NCBI GenBank assembly: GCA_032433765.1
Contig: JAVIAB010000101.1
Location: 60,208,092 to 60,272,091, forward strand
Source: Megaustenia siamemsis
Taxonomy: Eukaryota; Mollusca; Gastropoda; Stylommatophora; Ariophantidae
Length of the DNA stretch: 64,000 bases
Direction: 5' to 3'
Numbering within the stretch: the first letter of the stretch is position 1; each line of letters begins with the position of its first letter. A program made the position numbers and the translations under genes. The notes below the pieces were generated by a model. It saw only the letters and a program-made list of their open reading frames with translations. It did no database searches and was not told where the DNA came from. Shown piece after piece: positions 11,090 to 22,244 of the stretch.

Positions 11090-12880
11090 TAGGGTTTTGA
11101 GTTCAACCTTTTGATAATGAGACGAATTTTTTTTGTATTTTGAGACTAAATTGTATGTCTTTTGGACTAACTTTTTGGATTTTTGATATACATTTTTGAT
11201 GTTTTGTGTCCAATTTGTGTGACTTTATGACTAGATTTTTAGGGTTACCAGTTCACCTTTTTAGAAAATGCGATGACCTTTGTGTCTTTTGGTGTAAATT
11301 ATTTGTCTTTTGGACTAACTTTTTGGACTTTGGATGTATATTTTTGCCCTTTCGTGTATAAATATTTTGACTTTCTGGCTACACTTTTTTTTAGGGTTTT
11401 GCGTCCACGTGTGTGCCTATGAATCGAAATTTTGTGGTTTGAATCTTAGGTTTCTGACCTGTACTGATCACCTTTACTGTGTGTCATTCGTTGGTATGAT
11501 AAAGATATGGAACTCCAAAGTCTAAGCTTTTCGTGGGTTTGGGAGTAATGTTTTGGTCTTTGGTACTAATTTTTCTGAGCTGTAATAATAACATTTAATG
11601 GTGTTTGTTCTTCCTTGAAGTGGGAAACAGTGGTATTTCAACCTTCAGAGCTTAAATTGAAGTCCTATAACTCCCTGGTATTGCCTCAGGTGTCAAATCG
11701 AGTTCAAGTAATCCACCATCCCACATTACTCTCCCCCACCGCTGACCCGACAGGCACTACATATTTTTCGCCTATGCGCTTCTCTGATTAGTTAACCCAG
11801 ATGTGATTCATTTCTTTGCACCGCCTCCAATACTAATGCTCTTCGCTGATTGGTTATTCCAGATATCAGTCGATTTCTGTCATAATCACTCGCAGATTGG
11901 ATAATTTATTTATTTGTTACCACATAACACACTCGATCTGCTCATCGCCTTATCCGGCATAATTGCCCCCTTTGTAAACGCTCATATACGAGACGTTGTT
12001 CTTTAGCCAGCCATATAGGATTAAAACATGTAGTTTCTACATCAACACCATCAACCACTTCACCATCGACACCGTCTACAGCAACACATTCCACGTTGGC
12101 ACCGTCTGCACCCCCACCTTTCACGTTGGCACCTTCTGCAACACCCGCTTCACCATCATCAACTTCTACAACATAATCCACTGCCACATCGACCTCTTCA
12201 TCGTCGTCCAAACGAAAGATAGATAAAGAACCTTTACCTTCAAGTAAAAAACGATGACCCTTTAGCAGCACTGTCGGATGATGTGCGGGCTGTATATCAA
12301 CAAAAGTGCTCAGCTATAAACAAGCACACTACTATCAACAAGACAAGTTTCCACATATACATTCTTACACCCACCTGATCGCCCATTCAGCACGGACTGG
12401 ACTTCATATAATAATGAATGTGTTTGAAAGTCAGACAACCTGTTTTAAAATTAACTATGGTCACCACATTATTCTCAGACACAGACAGAGTGGTGATCTA
12501 CGCTTCTTCCACGCTCCCTCAATAACACGGCTGTTCTCGAGTTCCCAGAGTTATTGACTAATCTTAAAGATTTCACCAGATTCATCGATTTTCTAAAGGA
12601 ACTCGATCCCGTAGACACTGCCCTGCTCAAAAGAACCGATACTAAGTGGATGGTGGATAGCATTCCCGTCACACGTTTTTATTTATTTCCCCTACATGAC
12701 TTCCCGTGCAGTTGATTATTCATCACGTTCCAGCTTGTGTGGTTAAAAACCACACGAACGTTCAGAAAATACTTTAATCAAGTCTGTGTGTCATTAAAGT
12801 CGGCAGCTGACCGGCAGTAGTCGGCAGCAAATTTTGTTGCCGCTGTCGGCGGATCCACAATCCTAAAACCGCACTATACT
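11090..12880 (-). repeat. Right terminal inverted repeat of element 1
   Basis: This is the reverse complement partner of the left arm. It keeps the better version of the D/V-rich frame (11942-12271, minus strand), the hairpin at 12737-12755 and a CCAAT/GC-box block at about 11,790-11,925. The terminal 100 bases are GC-rich, with repeated CGGCAG/GTCGGCAG. Confidence 0.85.
11942..12271 (-). CDS. D/V/G-rich frame of element 1, unknown
   Basis: An open frame of up to 109 residues in the right arm. The N-terminal part is KGHRFLLEGKG. The middle is dominated by Asp, Val, Glu and Gly in degenerate repeats such as VDGVDGEVVDGVDVE. The end is a basic, aromatic tail containing PIWLAKEQRLVYERLQRGQ and finishing CRIRR. 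Both flanks of the low-complexity stretch are recognisable in the left arm (about 7620-7950), where the frame is broken. It may be the remnant of an acidic protein gene. I recognise no family, and coding status is uncertain. Confidence 0.35.
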   Translation of the reverse strand: MLLKGHRFLLEGKGSLSIFRLDDDEEVDVAVDYVVEVDDGEAGVAEGANVKGGGADGANVECVAVDGVDGEVVDGVDVETTCFNPIWLAKEQRLVYERLQRGQLCRIRR

Positions 12881-13785
12881 ACTGACGATATCATAGTGTT
12901 GGCATCGTGAGATAAACTAATGTAACTTTATATGGTCAATTCGCAAATGCAATAATTATTTCCCGTCAGTTGTTCTTGTACTCCCATGTAGGTGAGATCT
13001 GCTCTATCACCTTCCTCAAGGTGAGGACACAACGATATGCGTATGAAACTGATTTAGAGAGGTCTAGTTGCACTGCGTCGTTCTCAAACTCTCGTTAATG
13101 ACGTGCCTAATCAAGAGATATCGTTTTTGAAAAACCTGAACTTGAAAAAAATACTGTATGGATGTTGCAATTTTTTGAAATCCTCAACAACTCATATACT
13201 CATTGACATATCTTACCTGATCCGGGCTAGCTGGACGACCATGGTTTAAAGTCTAAAGATATCAACAGTTAAATATCAATGAATGAATTAATTAATGACA
13301 TGTTATTATTGTAAATATTGTTTAAATGTATGTGTAACAGTGAGTCCCGTAGTTACCTTCAAGCAGCTGAAGAAAATTAACTCTTTTAAGTATTTGAACA
13401 ATTTGAGCAACTAAATGACTCGACACATGTTCTCTCTCCAGCAGTTCAGCTACCACTTGTTTCTTCCATACAAAATAGCCGTATATAATCCAATCCATCT
13501 TTTTAATTCACCCTAACGTCGGTTCCGAAAATTATAAATAGGAAAGCCACACCGTTGATGACTGACAATCATTCTGTCCTGCTACACTAACCTCAGTTGC
13601 ATATTTAAGGAAATATGGGGCGCCAGCAACAATCATCATCAGACATTATGCATAAAGGCTGATCTCTGATTGGCTGGGAAGAACGATTCAGCGAATTGGT
13701 TCAGATATCAACGTGGACTGTGGTTGAAACAAACATATATCTTACCTACGTCTCTCTTTAGCACTGTCAGTGACTTTAAAACAAA
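12881..13785. other. No gene recognised
   Basis: AT-rich sequence between element 1 and a LINE fragment. Only short frames are present and no repeat was identified. Confidence 0.5.
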
Positions 13786-13950
13786 GCAATGATGTCACAT
13801 AGGCAGACCAAGACTAACATGGACGAGTAACATGAAATTAATGGACACGTCAGCCTATAACAACCTACACCATCAAAGCAAGAGACAGAATGGAATGGTG
13901 CTCCATGGTAGCCAAACTTCAATGCGGAGATAGCATTATATGATGCTGTA
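13786..13950 (+). mobile_element. LINE L-D 3' fragment
   Basis: The translation reads RPRLTWTSNMKLMDTSAYNN and then LHHQSKRQ, closely matching the tail of the L-D copy at 45.9-46.1 kb (RPRPSWTSDIKRW, LHHQSKRQ). It ends near ATGATGCTGTAC. Only the terminal part of ORF2 is present. Confidence 0.75.
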
Positions 13951-14149
13951 CAAGTAACATGGGTATTTAGAGAGCATATTGGACTCTTTGAAGTTCGTCA
14001 TGAGCACATCACCGTTTTTTTCCGTATTATTATTTATTTGTTTTACCTTCTACAAGATAATGCAAGAAACCCTACATTAATTAGCACAGTAGAGGTTGTA
14101 ATCAACATGGATTGGGCGAGATTAATAGCAATATAAATATATGTACCCT

Positions 14150-14325
14150 AGGTGAATTCTAAACCTGGAAGAAAGGCAGTGGAAGAAGTAGACCGTTTTG
14201 TATATCCGAGATGTTGTAGAAACCAGGAACGATTAACAAAGACGGGGTACAGAACCATCATAGCTTTGAGAATCCTTGGAAGAAAATCTGGAAACAGAAA
14301 GTCTATCAGAATACACGTGTGACAT
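14150..14325 (+). mobile_element. LINE ORF2 tail fragment
   Basis: GGAAGAAAGGCAGTGGAAGA encodes the usual basic GRxRGRxRxR linker. It is followed by a decayed DVVxxxG...RLTKTGYRTI-like C-terminus. It is short and frameshifted, so the family is uncertain. Confidence 0.45.
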
Positions 14326-14677
14326 ATTTAAATAGTAGTAAAATATACAATATTGTATAAACAAAATACTTCTTTCTAATGAATGTTCTGTTTATTAAAC
14401 TTTTAAAATTTGTTTAGAATTTGTGGAAACAAAAACATGTAATAACACCCTCTACCTAGATATTTTCCTTTAGTATTCGCCGTGCTGAAGATCACTTTTG
14501 ACATGTGCTTTTGTCCCTTCATTATAATAATCTGATGATGTTTTGTACTGCTACAATCATGTAGCTATTTCACTGATTTATGTGAATATTTACACGCTCT
14601 CTAGATCACAAAATGTGTGTTATTCCTCTTTCTTATGTGCATTTGTGGGGTGTACTACGATGTGATACAACTACGTG

Positions 14678-15460
14678 TAACAGACTATTAGTCAACATCG
14701 TATTAACAGACTATTAGTTAACATCGTATTAACAGACTATTAGTCAACATCGTATTAACAGACTATTAGTCAACATCTTATTAACAGACTATTAGTCAAC
14801 ATCTCATTAACAGACTATTATTCAACATCTCATTAACAGACTATTAGTCAACATCTCATTAACAGACTATTAGTCAACATCGTATTAACAGACTATTAGT
14901 CAACATCTCATTAACATACTATTAGTCAACATCGTATTAACAGACTATTAGTCAACATCGTATTAACAGACTATTAGTCAACATCTCATTAACAGACTAT
15001 TAGTCAACATCTCATTAACAGACTATTAGTCAACATCGTATTAACAGACTATTAGTCAACATCTCATTAACAGACTATTAGTCAACATCTCATTAACAGA
15101 CTATTAGTCAACATCTCATTAACAGACTATTCGTCAACATCTCATTAACAGACTATTAGTCAACATCGTATTAACAAACTATTAGTCAACATCCTATTAA
15201 CAGACTATTCGTCAACATCTCATTAACAGACTATTAGTCAACATCTCATTAACAGACTATTAGTCAACATCGTATTAACAGACAATTAGTCAACATCGTA
15301 TTAACAGACTATTAGTCAACATCGTATTAACAGACTATTAGTCAACATCTCATTAACAGACTATTAGTCAACATCTCATTAACAGACTATTAGTCAACAT
15401 CTCATTAACAGACTATTAGTCGACATCGTATTAACAGACTATTAGTCAACATCTTATCAC
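14678..15460 (+). repeat. Tandem array, 26-bp unit, about 30 copies
   Basis: The unit is AACAGACTATTAGTCAACAT followed by CGTATT or CTCATT. The two variants are interspersed, and mutations such as TTCGTCAACATCTC recur in separate copies, showing local duplication of blocks. No frame spans it. Confidence 0.97.
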
Positions 15461-15577
15461 TTGTTCCTATTGGCATTTAGCTTCCATGACAGAAACTATC
15501 TCTGTCCTGCGCAAGACGTCTAACGTTTGCAGCAGTCAATCCCGGCTCAGCTGTGATATCTTTACCCTTCTTCTACG

Positions 15578-15581
<4 letters not shown>

Positions 15582-15628
<47 letters not shown>

Positions 15629-15632
15629 CTCT
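15582..15632 (+). repeat. (CT)n microsatellite
   Basis: About 25 CT dinucleotides with one TT interruption. Confidence 0.97.
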
Positions 15633-16540
15633 TACCTATGACCTACATTGTTATTTTCACTAAGCCAGTATGCCGTTTCATAGAACCAGATTATTTTATT
15701 TTCTTTGTTAGTATGTTCTCTCTTAACCAGTTCTCTGTGATTTAAAGTTTTTAAAAAATATTTGTGACAAGAGAAAACGTATTATCTAAAACTAATATCT
15801 TGTTTGGTAAAAGAGGAGTTATGTGTTTTACGTACAAATCTTGATGCCTTGATGAAGAAACATAAATATTCAAGAGAACATCTAAAGTTGTGCTCCAATC
15901 TCTGAATGCATAAATCCTCTAAAGGGGAAAGTTCTCTCGCATTCAGAACTTACTTAACAGATCATGGAGCTTTATTGGCACAATAACGTTGCTCTATGAC
16001 GTCAGGGGTTTGACAACAACACGATTGTGTCAGCTACAGATCACAGCAACAGTCCACGTCCCATGTTGCAATGAGAATTATACGATGTAACAATGCCACA
16101 TATTCTATGATCTCATGAAATATGCATTTTAAAAATAAAATAAAAAATAATTCAAGAGGAGGTCAGCGAGTTCAAGAAGCTACAATGATATAACTCCAGC
16201 AACACTATTCAGACGCGCATTTCAGGCGTTTTCGATGATGAGAAAGTATATCTTTTGAATTATAATACCATTTCTCTGTTGCTTTCTTTTCAAGCAGATA
16301 GGTCAACAAGTGCAATGACAAATGTCACCTCACTTTCAATATTGATTCGTCGTCCAGTGATAAGTGTTGTTGTCATTATTCAGTAGTCATATTGGCTTGA
16401 CGAGTCATTGTTCTCTTCAAACACACACACAACACATTATATCTTCTAGTATGGGTGGATCCCCTCGTCTTAAACAGCCGACACGGAATAAAAGAGACTA
16501 CTGAGTGTGTTCAAAATACAATGAAGGGCAAAACGTATAT
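15633..16540. other. No gene recognised; one perfect CRE palindrome
   Basis: The only notable site is TGACGTCA at 15997-16004, the cAMP-response-element consensus, with no coding sequence close by. The rest is AT-rich. Confidence 0.4.
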
Positions 16541-16635
16541 CTTAAAATACAAAAAAACTAAGATAATGTAAAATGATAAAAGAAAAATCAACTAAAATTC
16601 AGCATCAACAGTGAAGAACTTTAAATTATAACAAA

Positions 16636-16795
16636 CTATGAATATCTGGGATCTGAAGTAAAGATTGTCCACTTGAATATCTGGGATCTGAAGTAACTAA
16701 GATTGTCCACTTGAATATCTGGGATCTGAAGTAACTAAGATTGTCCACTTGAATATCTGGGATCTGAAGTAACTAAGATTGTCCACTTGAGTCAT
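16636..16795 (+). repeat. 38-bp tandem repeat, about 4 copies, within LINE L-E
   Basis: The unit is AATATCTGGGATCTGAAGTA followed by ACTAAGATTGTCCACTTG. The first copy lacks the ACTA. The unit encodes the EYLGSEVT-like motif of the LINE, so it arose by local duplication inside the retrotransposon remnant. Confidence 0.9.
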
Positions 16796-17359
16796 TACAG
16801 AAATTCAAGTGTCTTGGATCCACAATCACTTCAACAATTTCTCAGGATGATTGAAATAAACAGCCAAATTAGTTAGTCAGCTACGACATTCGGCAAACTT
16901 ACAGAAAGGGCCCGGAACAAAAGAAATCAACACTAAAGTCCACATGATGTTAACTCTTAATACATCGGAATGTTACATGAGTCTGAAGCATGGACATCAT
17001 ACTCAAATCATAAAAAAGACGAAATATCGTTCACATGCAATGTCTCCACAGAGTAATGCACATCAATTGGCAGGACAAAATGAACACCTCAACAGTCCTA
17101 CAACGTGCTAAGATCCCAACAATCATGTCAATGCACCGAAGTCGAAAGTTAAAATGGCCGGAGCCCGTCCATGGAATGGAAGAAAACCGCATTCCTAGCA
17201 AATACTATATGGTGAACTAATATAAAGAAAACGACACATCGCCAGACCTAAACTACGATATAGAGATATCTGTAAATCATCTCTGAATGACGTATGCGTC
17301 TGCGAAAATGACTGGGAACATCTGGCAATGGATCGCACATCATGGAGAGCATGTATATG

Positions 17360-17361
<2 letters not shown>

Positions 17362-17417
<56 letters not shown>
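17362..17417 (+). repeat. (TA)n microsatellite
   Basis: About 28 dinucleotides, inside LINE L-E. The YIYIY-type frames across it are artefacts. Confidence 0.97.
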
Positions 17418-17419
<2 letters not shown>

Positions 17420-17564
17420 TATAACATCATTTAAGACTATGCTATGGCAAAACATGAAGACTCTTGCAAAAGATAGAAAACCCTGTGGATCAGACTTGTT
17501 CTTTCTGTGGCCGAGTGTGTTTCTCAAAGGGTGATATAATCAGCCACAGGAGAAGCTGTTAGAT

Positions 17565-18190
17565 TAAAATCAAAATCTAAAAAAAATATACACAAAACCG
17601 TCTGACAGGACGAAAAGGGCCTTATAACAACTAACAATGGAAACTGTTACAAAGAAATAAAAAGAAGATTAGCAATAGCAATACACAAATTATATGCCAT
17701 GATCAACATTTGGCACAATACCAGCAAGGCAGTAATATTAAAATTACAAAGGAAATGTACCGGCCCTATACTAACATATGTTTGTGAATCATGGCTATCT
17801 CGAAAACAGAAAGTAAGAAAAGTAATTCACTTGAAACAAAATGATATAGACGAATCATTAAAATGCCTTGGATAATGAACAATAGCAATGAAAACATACT
17901 AAATGATTAAAATATTAAAAGAACTGGCTTATAAAAACCATTCTACAGAGGAAATTACAATATCATGACCACATCAAAGGACACAGCGTGTTGAGAAGTA
18001 CAATAATGAAACGTATGCTCCTGGACAATGTATCATGGGCAGACCATGATGCAGGTGTTTTCAAGACATCAAGGAGACCTAGAACATGAGAACAAAAGAA
18101 GTAGGGGATCAGGTTATAGCAGAGATTCGTTCAGACGAACTCTGAAAACGTTCTGAAAATGATAATGCGACCTCTAACAGGTTACTATTG
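17565..18190 (+). mobile_element. LINE L-F, ORF2 C-terminus, decayed
   Basis: The translation gives KEIKRRLAIAIHKLYAM and then GPILTYVCESWLSRKQ, the conserved thumb motif with a Tyr-x-Cys-Glu-Ser-Trp core. Frame-shifted C-terminal pieces follow (NMRTKEVGDQVIAEI at about 18,085-18,130). It directly follows the L-E copy in the same orientation. Confidence 0.75.
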
Positions 18191-18389
18191 TGACGTAACT
18201 TCAAGTGCTCGTTCAATATTTATAAATATTATCCTATAAATTTGAAGTTACATATTCGCAATGTACCATATATGTAATGATACACGGCTGGTGTGGTCTG
18301 TCAACCGGCAATAGAAACAAATTATCTAATTGACCTGACTGTAACATGATAAATAATTAGCAAAATATCACCCTCCTATTCATGTGCTA

Positions 18390-18700
18390 TACCGGTTGTA
18401 GTATGCGATCATGACCTTTCACAATCGTCAATCTACCGGACATCGTATCAGTTCTAGTGCTACTTGATTTCCATACCATGACACCAAGCTATCCAATATT
18501 TGCCATCTTTAACGTCTATGATTTCTTTTTCCCTGTATTTTGTCAGTTGTAACCACTTAGTACAACTTTCATCTTCCCATGATGTGCCCGAAAAATGTGG
18601 ATTGTTTCTTTCTGATGTTTTTTAGGAGCTCCCTTTTTGTGCTGGTCCTTTTGAGAATTTCCTCATTGGTCTTCTTAGCTGTTCAGACAAATTTCAATAT
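18390..18700 (-). mobile_element. LINE L-C 3' fragment, minus strand
   Basis: Read on the minus strand, this segment matches the end of the L-C copies at 43.9-44.2 and 38.3-38.6 kb. It covers the KRxLLKTSE...IHIF region, the thumb-proximal LVTTD region and the CTMV tail. All parts are heavily mutated. Confidence 0.65.
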
Positions 18701-19009
18701 AGCAATTATAGGTTATAATAAAACAAGTAATGAAATGAAAGTAATTTACGTTACATGAATTCTCGTTAACATTCACTCCAATGTTGTTCACTTGACTTAC
18801 AATATTTTTGACAGATAGCACAGAGGCAATCTAAGAGCACATGCAATTATAGTTACAGAGAAAGACACACATCAAGTCACAACTATAGTTTATATCATTT
18901 ACTGAACATTTCGCACATGTGTACATAAATCAAGCCAATTAATGGAAAATACCTAAACTATTTTTATTCCATCTCTTTGATATCAACGTCAAACATGGAT
19001 TCACACTAA

Positions 19010-19295
19010 AGATCAAAAAAGAAAACTGACAGTATGTGAAATGAGATCGTCAGAAAATGTGTGAACAAAACAAGAAAATGCAATGTAATGAACAATCAAA
19101 ATAGAAATGTCATTATAATTCTACCTGCAATTGAAAACATAGAGAGACAACAATTAAAGTTGTTTGGGCATTAAATGTGCATGAACCCCTCAGTACCAGC
19201 ATCTAGAGCTTATAACAATAAATGGAACAACCAAGATATAGAGGTAGAACAAGAAGACGATGGATTGAGAGAATTTAAGACATAATAAAAAAATA
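19010..19295 (+). mobile_element. LINE ORF2 fragment
   Basis: Pieces such as IENIERQQLKLFGH and SVPASRAYNNKWN give the QxxKWFGHxxR...PARxxY order seen in L-B-like LINEs. The next stretch, AGAACAAGAAGACGATGGAT, encodes the RTRRRW-type basic tail. Confidence 0.6.
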
Positions 19296-19299
19296 CAAT

Positions 19300-19640
19300 A
19301 AAGGTTAGAGTAAAGTACGAGACTTGAACCGGCGTCTTAGCACGCGAGTTTACACCCATATGTGCTCGGCCGCCTATCCAGAAATGTTCGGTGATTTATG
19401 TATTGTGTCGCCTCAAGCATCGAAACTCAGATGCGAAGCAACATTCCTCACCTTCCCAGGGTAATACCCTGGTACCCATTATTGCAAACGGCTGGGTCGA
19501 CCGTGGGGGTATTATTTTATTTTTGTTCCAACCACGAGTACAATTCACACTGCTCCCATCGGGAATCGAACACGGGTTGTCCGAACTTCGGTAGTCCTGT
19601 CGGGTGATTTTCCCAAATCGGCTACCGAGGCCTCCAAAAA
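19300..19640 (-). mobile_element. SINE-like repeat family B, minus-strand copy
   Basis: On the minus strand it reads from GCTACCGA, a GTTCGATTCCC box B-like sequence and GTACTCGTGGTTGGAACAAA, to GGGTGTAAACTCGCGTG and GTCTCGTACTTTAC. The same ordered blocks form the plus-strand copy at 48,545-48,835. The box B-like site suggests a tRNA-related head, but I could not define a full tRNA-like fold. Confidence 0.65.
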
Positions 19641-20245
19641 TAATGTTCCCTAACGATATCACTATGTACCAAGTGACATAAAGTGTCCTTGATAGAAAAC
19701 CCATCATTGAAATAAGTAAATCTGCGACGTCTACCAGCAAAACGCACAACAGAATTAAAAAAAAAAAAGAAATATCAAAATAAATATTAAAAGAAAACAA
19801 CAATATCACGAAGGATGTTTAAAGTACAGTAGAGGACAAAGCTATTGTCAACCCTGCGCTGCCAGGGCCAAGCACGACTAATAGAAACATGAAGAAATAG
19901 GCGATCACAACAACTGAAATGGGATGTTTTCGAAGAATACATATCGTGACAATAAATTCAAAATGAGAAATGATGTAAGTCGAAAAATAGAGCAATATCT
20001 GCATTAGTTCAAAGTAAGGAATATAATAAATATGTTGAACATGTAAATCAGTTACAAACACCATAGCCTACCAAATATAGGAGACAATAAAAATGGTAGA
20101 GGAATATTTTCTAAAAGTTTTACAACCGAAATATTCGACGTCACACAGTGCCCAATGCCTGAAGTGAGAACATCAAACTATACAGTGCACTGTAGTGTTT
20201 CATCGACGCTGTAAGGCATAAGATAATAAAAACATGTCAAAAAAT
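19641..20245. other. No gene recognised
   Basis: AT-rich sequence. Minus-strand frames here contain hydrophobic stretches but no conserved motif, and one continues from the SINE B copy, so they are probably not genes. Confidence 0.4.
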
Positions 20246-20248
20246 ATC

Positions 20249-20595
20249 AGTGTCACTCATTTTATAAGTCACGCCATCACTCAGCCATTCATTTAGTCAG
20301 TCACGACATCACTCAGTCATTCACTTAATGAGTCACGCCATCACTCAGTCACTCATTTAATGAGCCACGCCATCACTCAGTCACTCATTTAATGAGTCAC
20401 GCCATCTCTCAGTCACTCATTTAATGAGTCACGACATCACTCAGTCATTCATTTAATGAGTCACGTAATCACTCAGTCACTCATTTAATTAGTCACGCAC
20501 TCACTCAGTCATTCATTTAATGAGTCATGCCATCACTCAGTGACTCATTTAATCAGTCACGCCAGCACTCAGTCACTCATTTAATCAGTCACACC
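20249..20595 (+). repeat. Tandem array, 32-bp unit, about 11 copies
   Basis: The unit is ACTCAGTCACTCATTTAATG followed by AGTCACGCCATC. It is internally repetitive (TCAGTCA, GAGTCA), so it probably grew from a shorter motif. Confidence 0.95.
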
Positions 20596-20596
20596 G

Positions 20597-20735
20597 CTAA
20601 AAGTAGATACCTATACAAATAGACACTAAAACAAACAGAAACCCATACAAATAAATACACATACAAGTAGAAACATATATACACACCCATACAAATAGAC
20701 ACCCTTATAAATAGACACTCATATCAATAGACACT
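20597..20735 (+). repeat. Degenerate tandem array, about 18-bp unit
   Basis: Diverged copies of an AAATAGACACCCATAC-like unit. It lies immediately upstream of the broken EGF/F5/8C gene. Confidence 0.8.
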
Positions 20736-20749
20736 TTTCATAACCTGGT

Positions 20750-22190
20750 ATGACGTCATGGGACGCACCAAGACGAAAGTTCGTCCGAGTTCTAGCCGTG
20801 GTGTATACAATGCTTATCTTGAACATCGCGCTGTCTGTTGTCACAGCGAGTTGGCGGATTGTTAGAATTGTAACCACGGGTTTGAAATAATTGTTTGTGC
20901 ACATTTCGTTAACCACCGATGTAGATCAAGTCTTTATTCTGCTGGCTTTGTTTGCGACATTGGAAGCTAATGACCTAACTGCCTAACTTGTGTAGATGGT
21001 TGGTTCGGGGCAAATTGTGCGTTGCAGTGTCACTACTAAAATCGCCCAGTTTGTGACAGGGCTACAGGGACATGCACAAACGGTGACAGTTGTCGGTGAG
21101 AGTGTTTCGGACCCCAGTGTCAGTACTTTGATCTAGTTTGCAAATACGCCTAGGGATCTGGACCTACAGATCCGAACAGTTTCATGGTCTAATTAACATG
21201 CTACGGATTGAAGGGGCGATAGTTGCAAATATCTGCTCCATCTACATTGTCGGGGGTCGGAATGTGGCTCTCAAACAGAACGCAAACTAGACTGACACAT
21301 TTAATGCTTGTTAATACAGTGGACGGGTGTGGACCAGAGGCCGCAGTTAATGGCAAAACAAAGACCAATCTTTATGACAATGACTGCACACACACACAAT
21401 TGAGAAGTGGAACCAATTCTATTTACTGGTATCTTAACCTTGACACGTCCCAGAAGACTCACACCATTCGAATTTATCATCGAGCTAGCACTATGATTCG
21501 GGTAAAGAATGACACTCCAAAGGCTTTCTCTGACAGTGGCGGTGTAGTGTTCCAGTATAATGATATATCATACCCAAATATTTATGTGAACACTATTGTA
21601 GTCACCATATAAGCGAAAATGGCACACAGTAAGTTTGAGTTCTCACCGACCTTTTCGCAGGACGAGAGTGCACTGACGGTGTGTGAGGTGCAAACATTTA
21701 CAGACACCTATTGTCTGGACGGGCATTCTTGGTCGTTTTGTACAGTGTGTGGTGGGAGTAGCAAAGGCTGCACCGTCATCATCGGTACGTGTCACGGCAA
21801 CTGTTCACATGGGATTTATGGACACGACTGCTTCGGGTCTTGTCTTAGTGTCAGTTCTTTATGTGAGGAAAATCCTGAAAATGCCAACATTGCAAACATC
21901 CTGGCTATACCTGTGATGACACTTGTCCTGATTGTAATTTTGGGCTATAGTGCGAACAGACGTGTTCTGATGGCTGTGACATCATATGTGACACAGAAAG
22001 AGCAGACTGTACGCGCAAGGAAGCGTACTACGTGCCAGACTGCACTCTCAAATGTCCTGACCACTGTTTCAACGACACCTGAGAACAGTCAACCGGGATC
22101 TGTTCATGCAAGGGAACGTTCTACGGGTCAGACTGCACTCTCAAATCTCCGTACAGCTGTTTGGACGATATCTGTTAACAGTTAAGAGTC
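20750..22190 (+). pseudogene. Broken secreted EGF-like / F5/8C-like scavenger-receptor gene
   Basis: A 46-codon frame from the ATG at 20750 starts with a signal-peptide-like sequence: a basic stretch, then a hydrophobic core ending VVTA. At about 20,970-21,130 come Cys-rich EGF-like pieces, VDGWFGANCALQCHY and RPVCDRATGTCTNG. At 21,290-21,690 lies an F5/8C (fucolectin-like) stretch with EAAVNGKTKTNLYDNDCTH, YWYLNLDTSQKTHTIRIYHR and, after a stop and shift, LTVCEVQTF. From 21,700 EGF-like cysteines recur in changing frames, for example CDDTCPDCNFG and ICSCKGTFYGSDCTL, with stops between them. The order matches multi-EGF/F5/8C receptors common in molluscs. No intron is evident. It is disabled by at least five stops or frameshifts. 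The apparent hydrophobic segment near 21,890-21,960 is out of frame with the cysteine pattern and is not a membrane domain. Confidence 0.75.
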
Positions 22191-22244
22191 TGCCGACTAC
22201 AACAAACCCAAGCATATGGACACCTTAATGTGTACTGGATATTT

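Larger units (their letters stand above)
6801..12880. mobile_element. Palindromic long-TIR element 1 (older sibling of the 53-63 kb element)
   Basis: The sequence from 6801 inwards is the reverse complement of the sequence back from 12880. The ends read AGTATAGTG on the left and CACTATACT on the right. Long corresponding blocks follow: GAACGTTCGTGTGGTT at both ends, a GTTATTGAGGGA block, a D/V-rich frame, a CCAAT/GC-box block, and an A-rich block around 8.4-9.0 versus 11.1-11.5 kb. Each arm is about 1.8-2.2 kb and the inner part about 2.1 kb. It shares the 32-bp minisatellite, the CCAAT module and the TACTAAAAATAGATTTTGA repeats with the element at 53.1-63.1 kb. No 6-bp flanking duplication is visible, and arm identity is clearly lower than in the other element, so this copy seems older. 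Confidence 0.85.
16541..17560 (+). mobile_element. LINE L-E, ORF2 C-terminus, decayed, split by (TA)n
   Basis: From about 16,800 the translation follows the post-RT region: FKCLGSTITSTIS, then QCLHRVMHINWQDKMN, then VLQRAKIPTIMSM, then KLKWPEPVHGMEENRIP, each in order with a few stops. The last part is KIENPVDQTCSFCGR, at about 17,475-17,515, a Cys-Cys knuckle near the end of ORF2. It lies beyond a (TA)n run at 17,362-17,417 that has expanded inside the element. Upstream, the YLGSE-coding stretch was amplified into a 38-bp tandem repeat. Confidence 0.8.

Noticed and set aside
14678..15460. Regular repeat array, considered as CRISPR
   Set aside because: Units are contiguous 26-bp tandem copies without unique spacers, there are no cas genes, and the context is eukaryotic.
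17195..17534. Frames rich in Tyr-Ile repeats (also at 24.4 and 40.3-40.8 kb)
   Set aside because: They are translations of (TA)n microsatellites.
21619..22185. 188-codon frame with a hydrophobic segment that looks like a membrane protein
   Set aside because: The EGF-like cysteine pattern continues in a different frame through the same bases (CDDTCPDCNFG), so the hydrophobic stretch is an out-of-frame artefact of the broken receptor gene.
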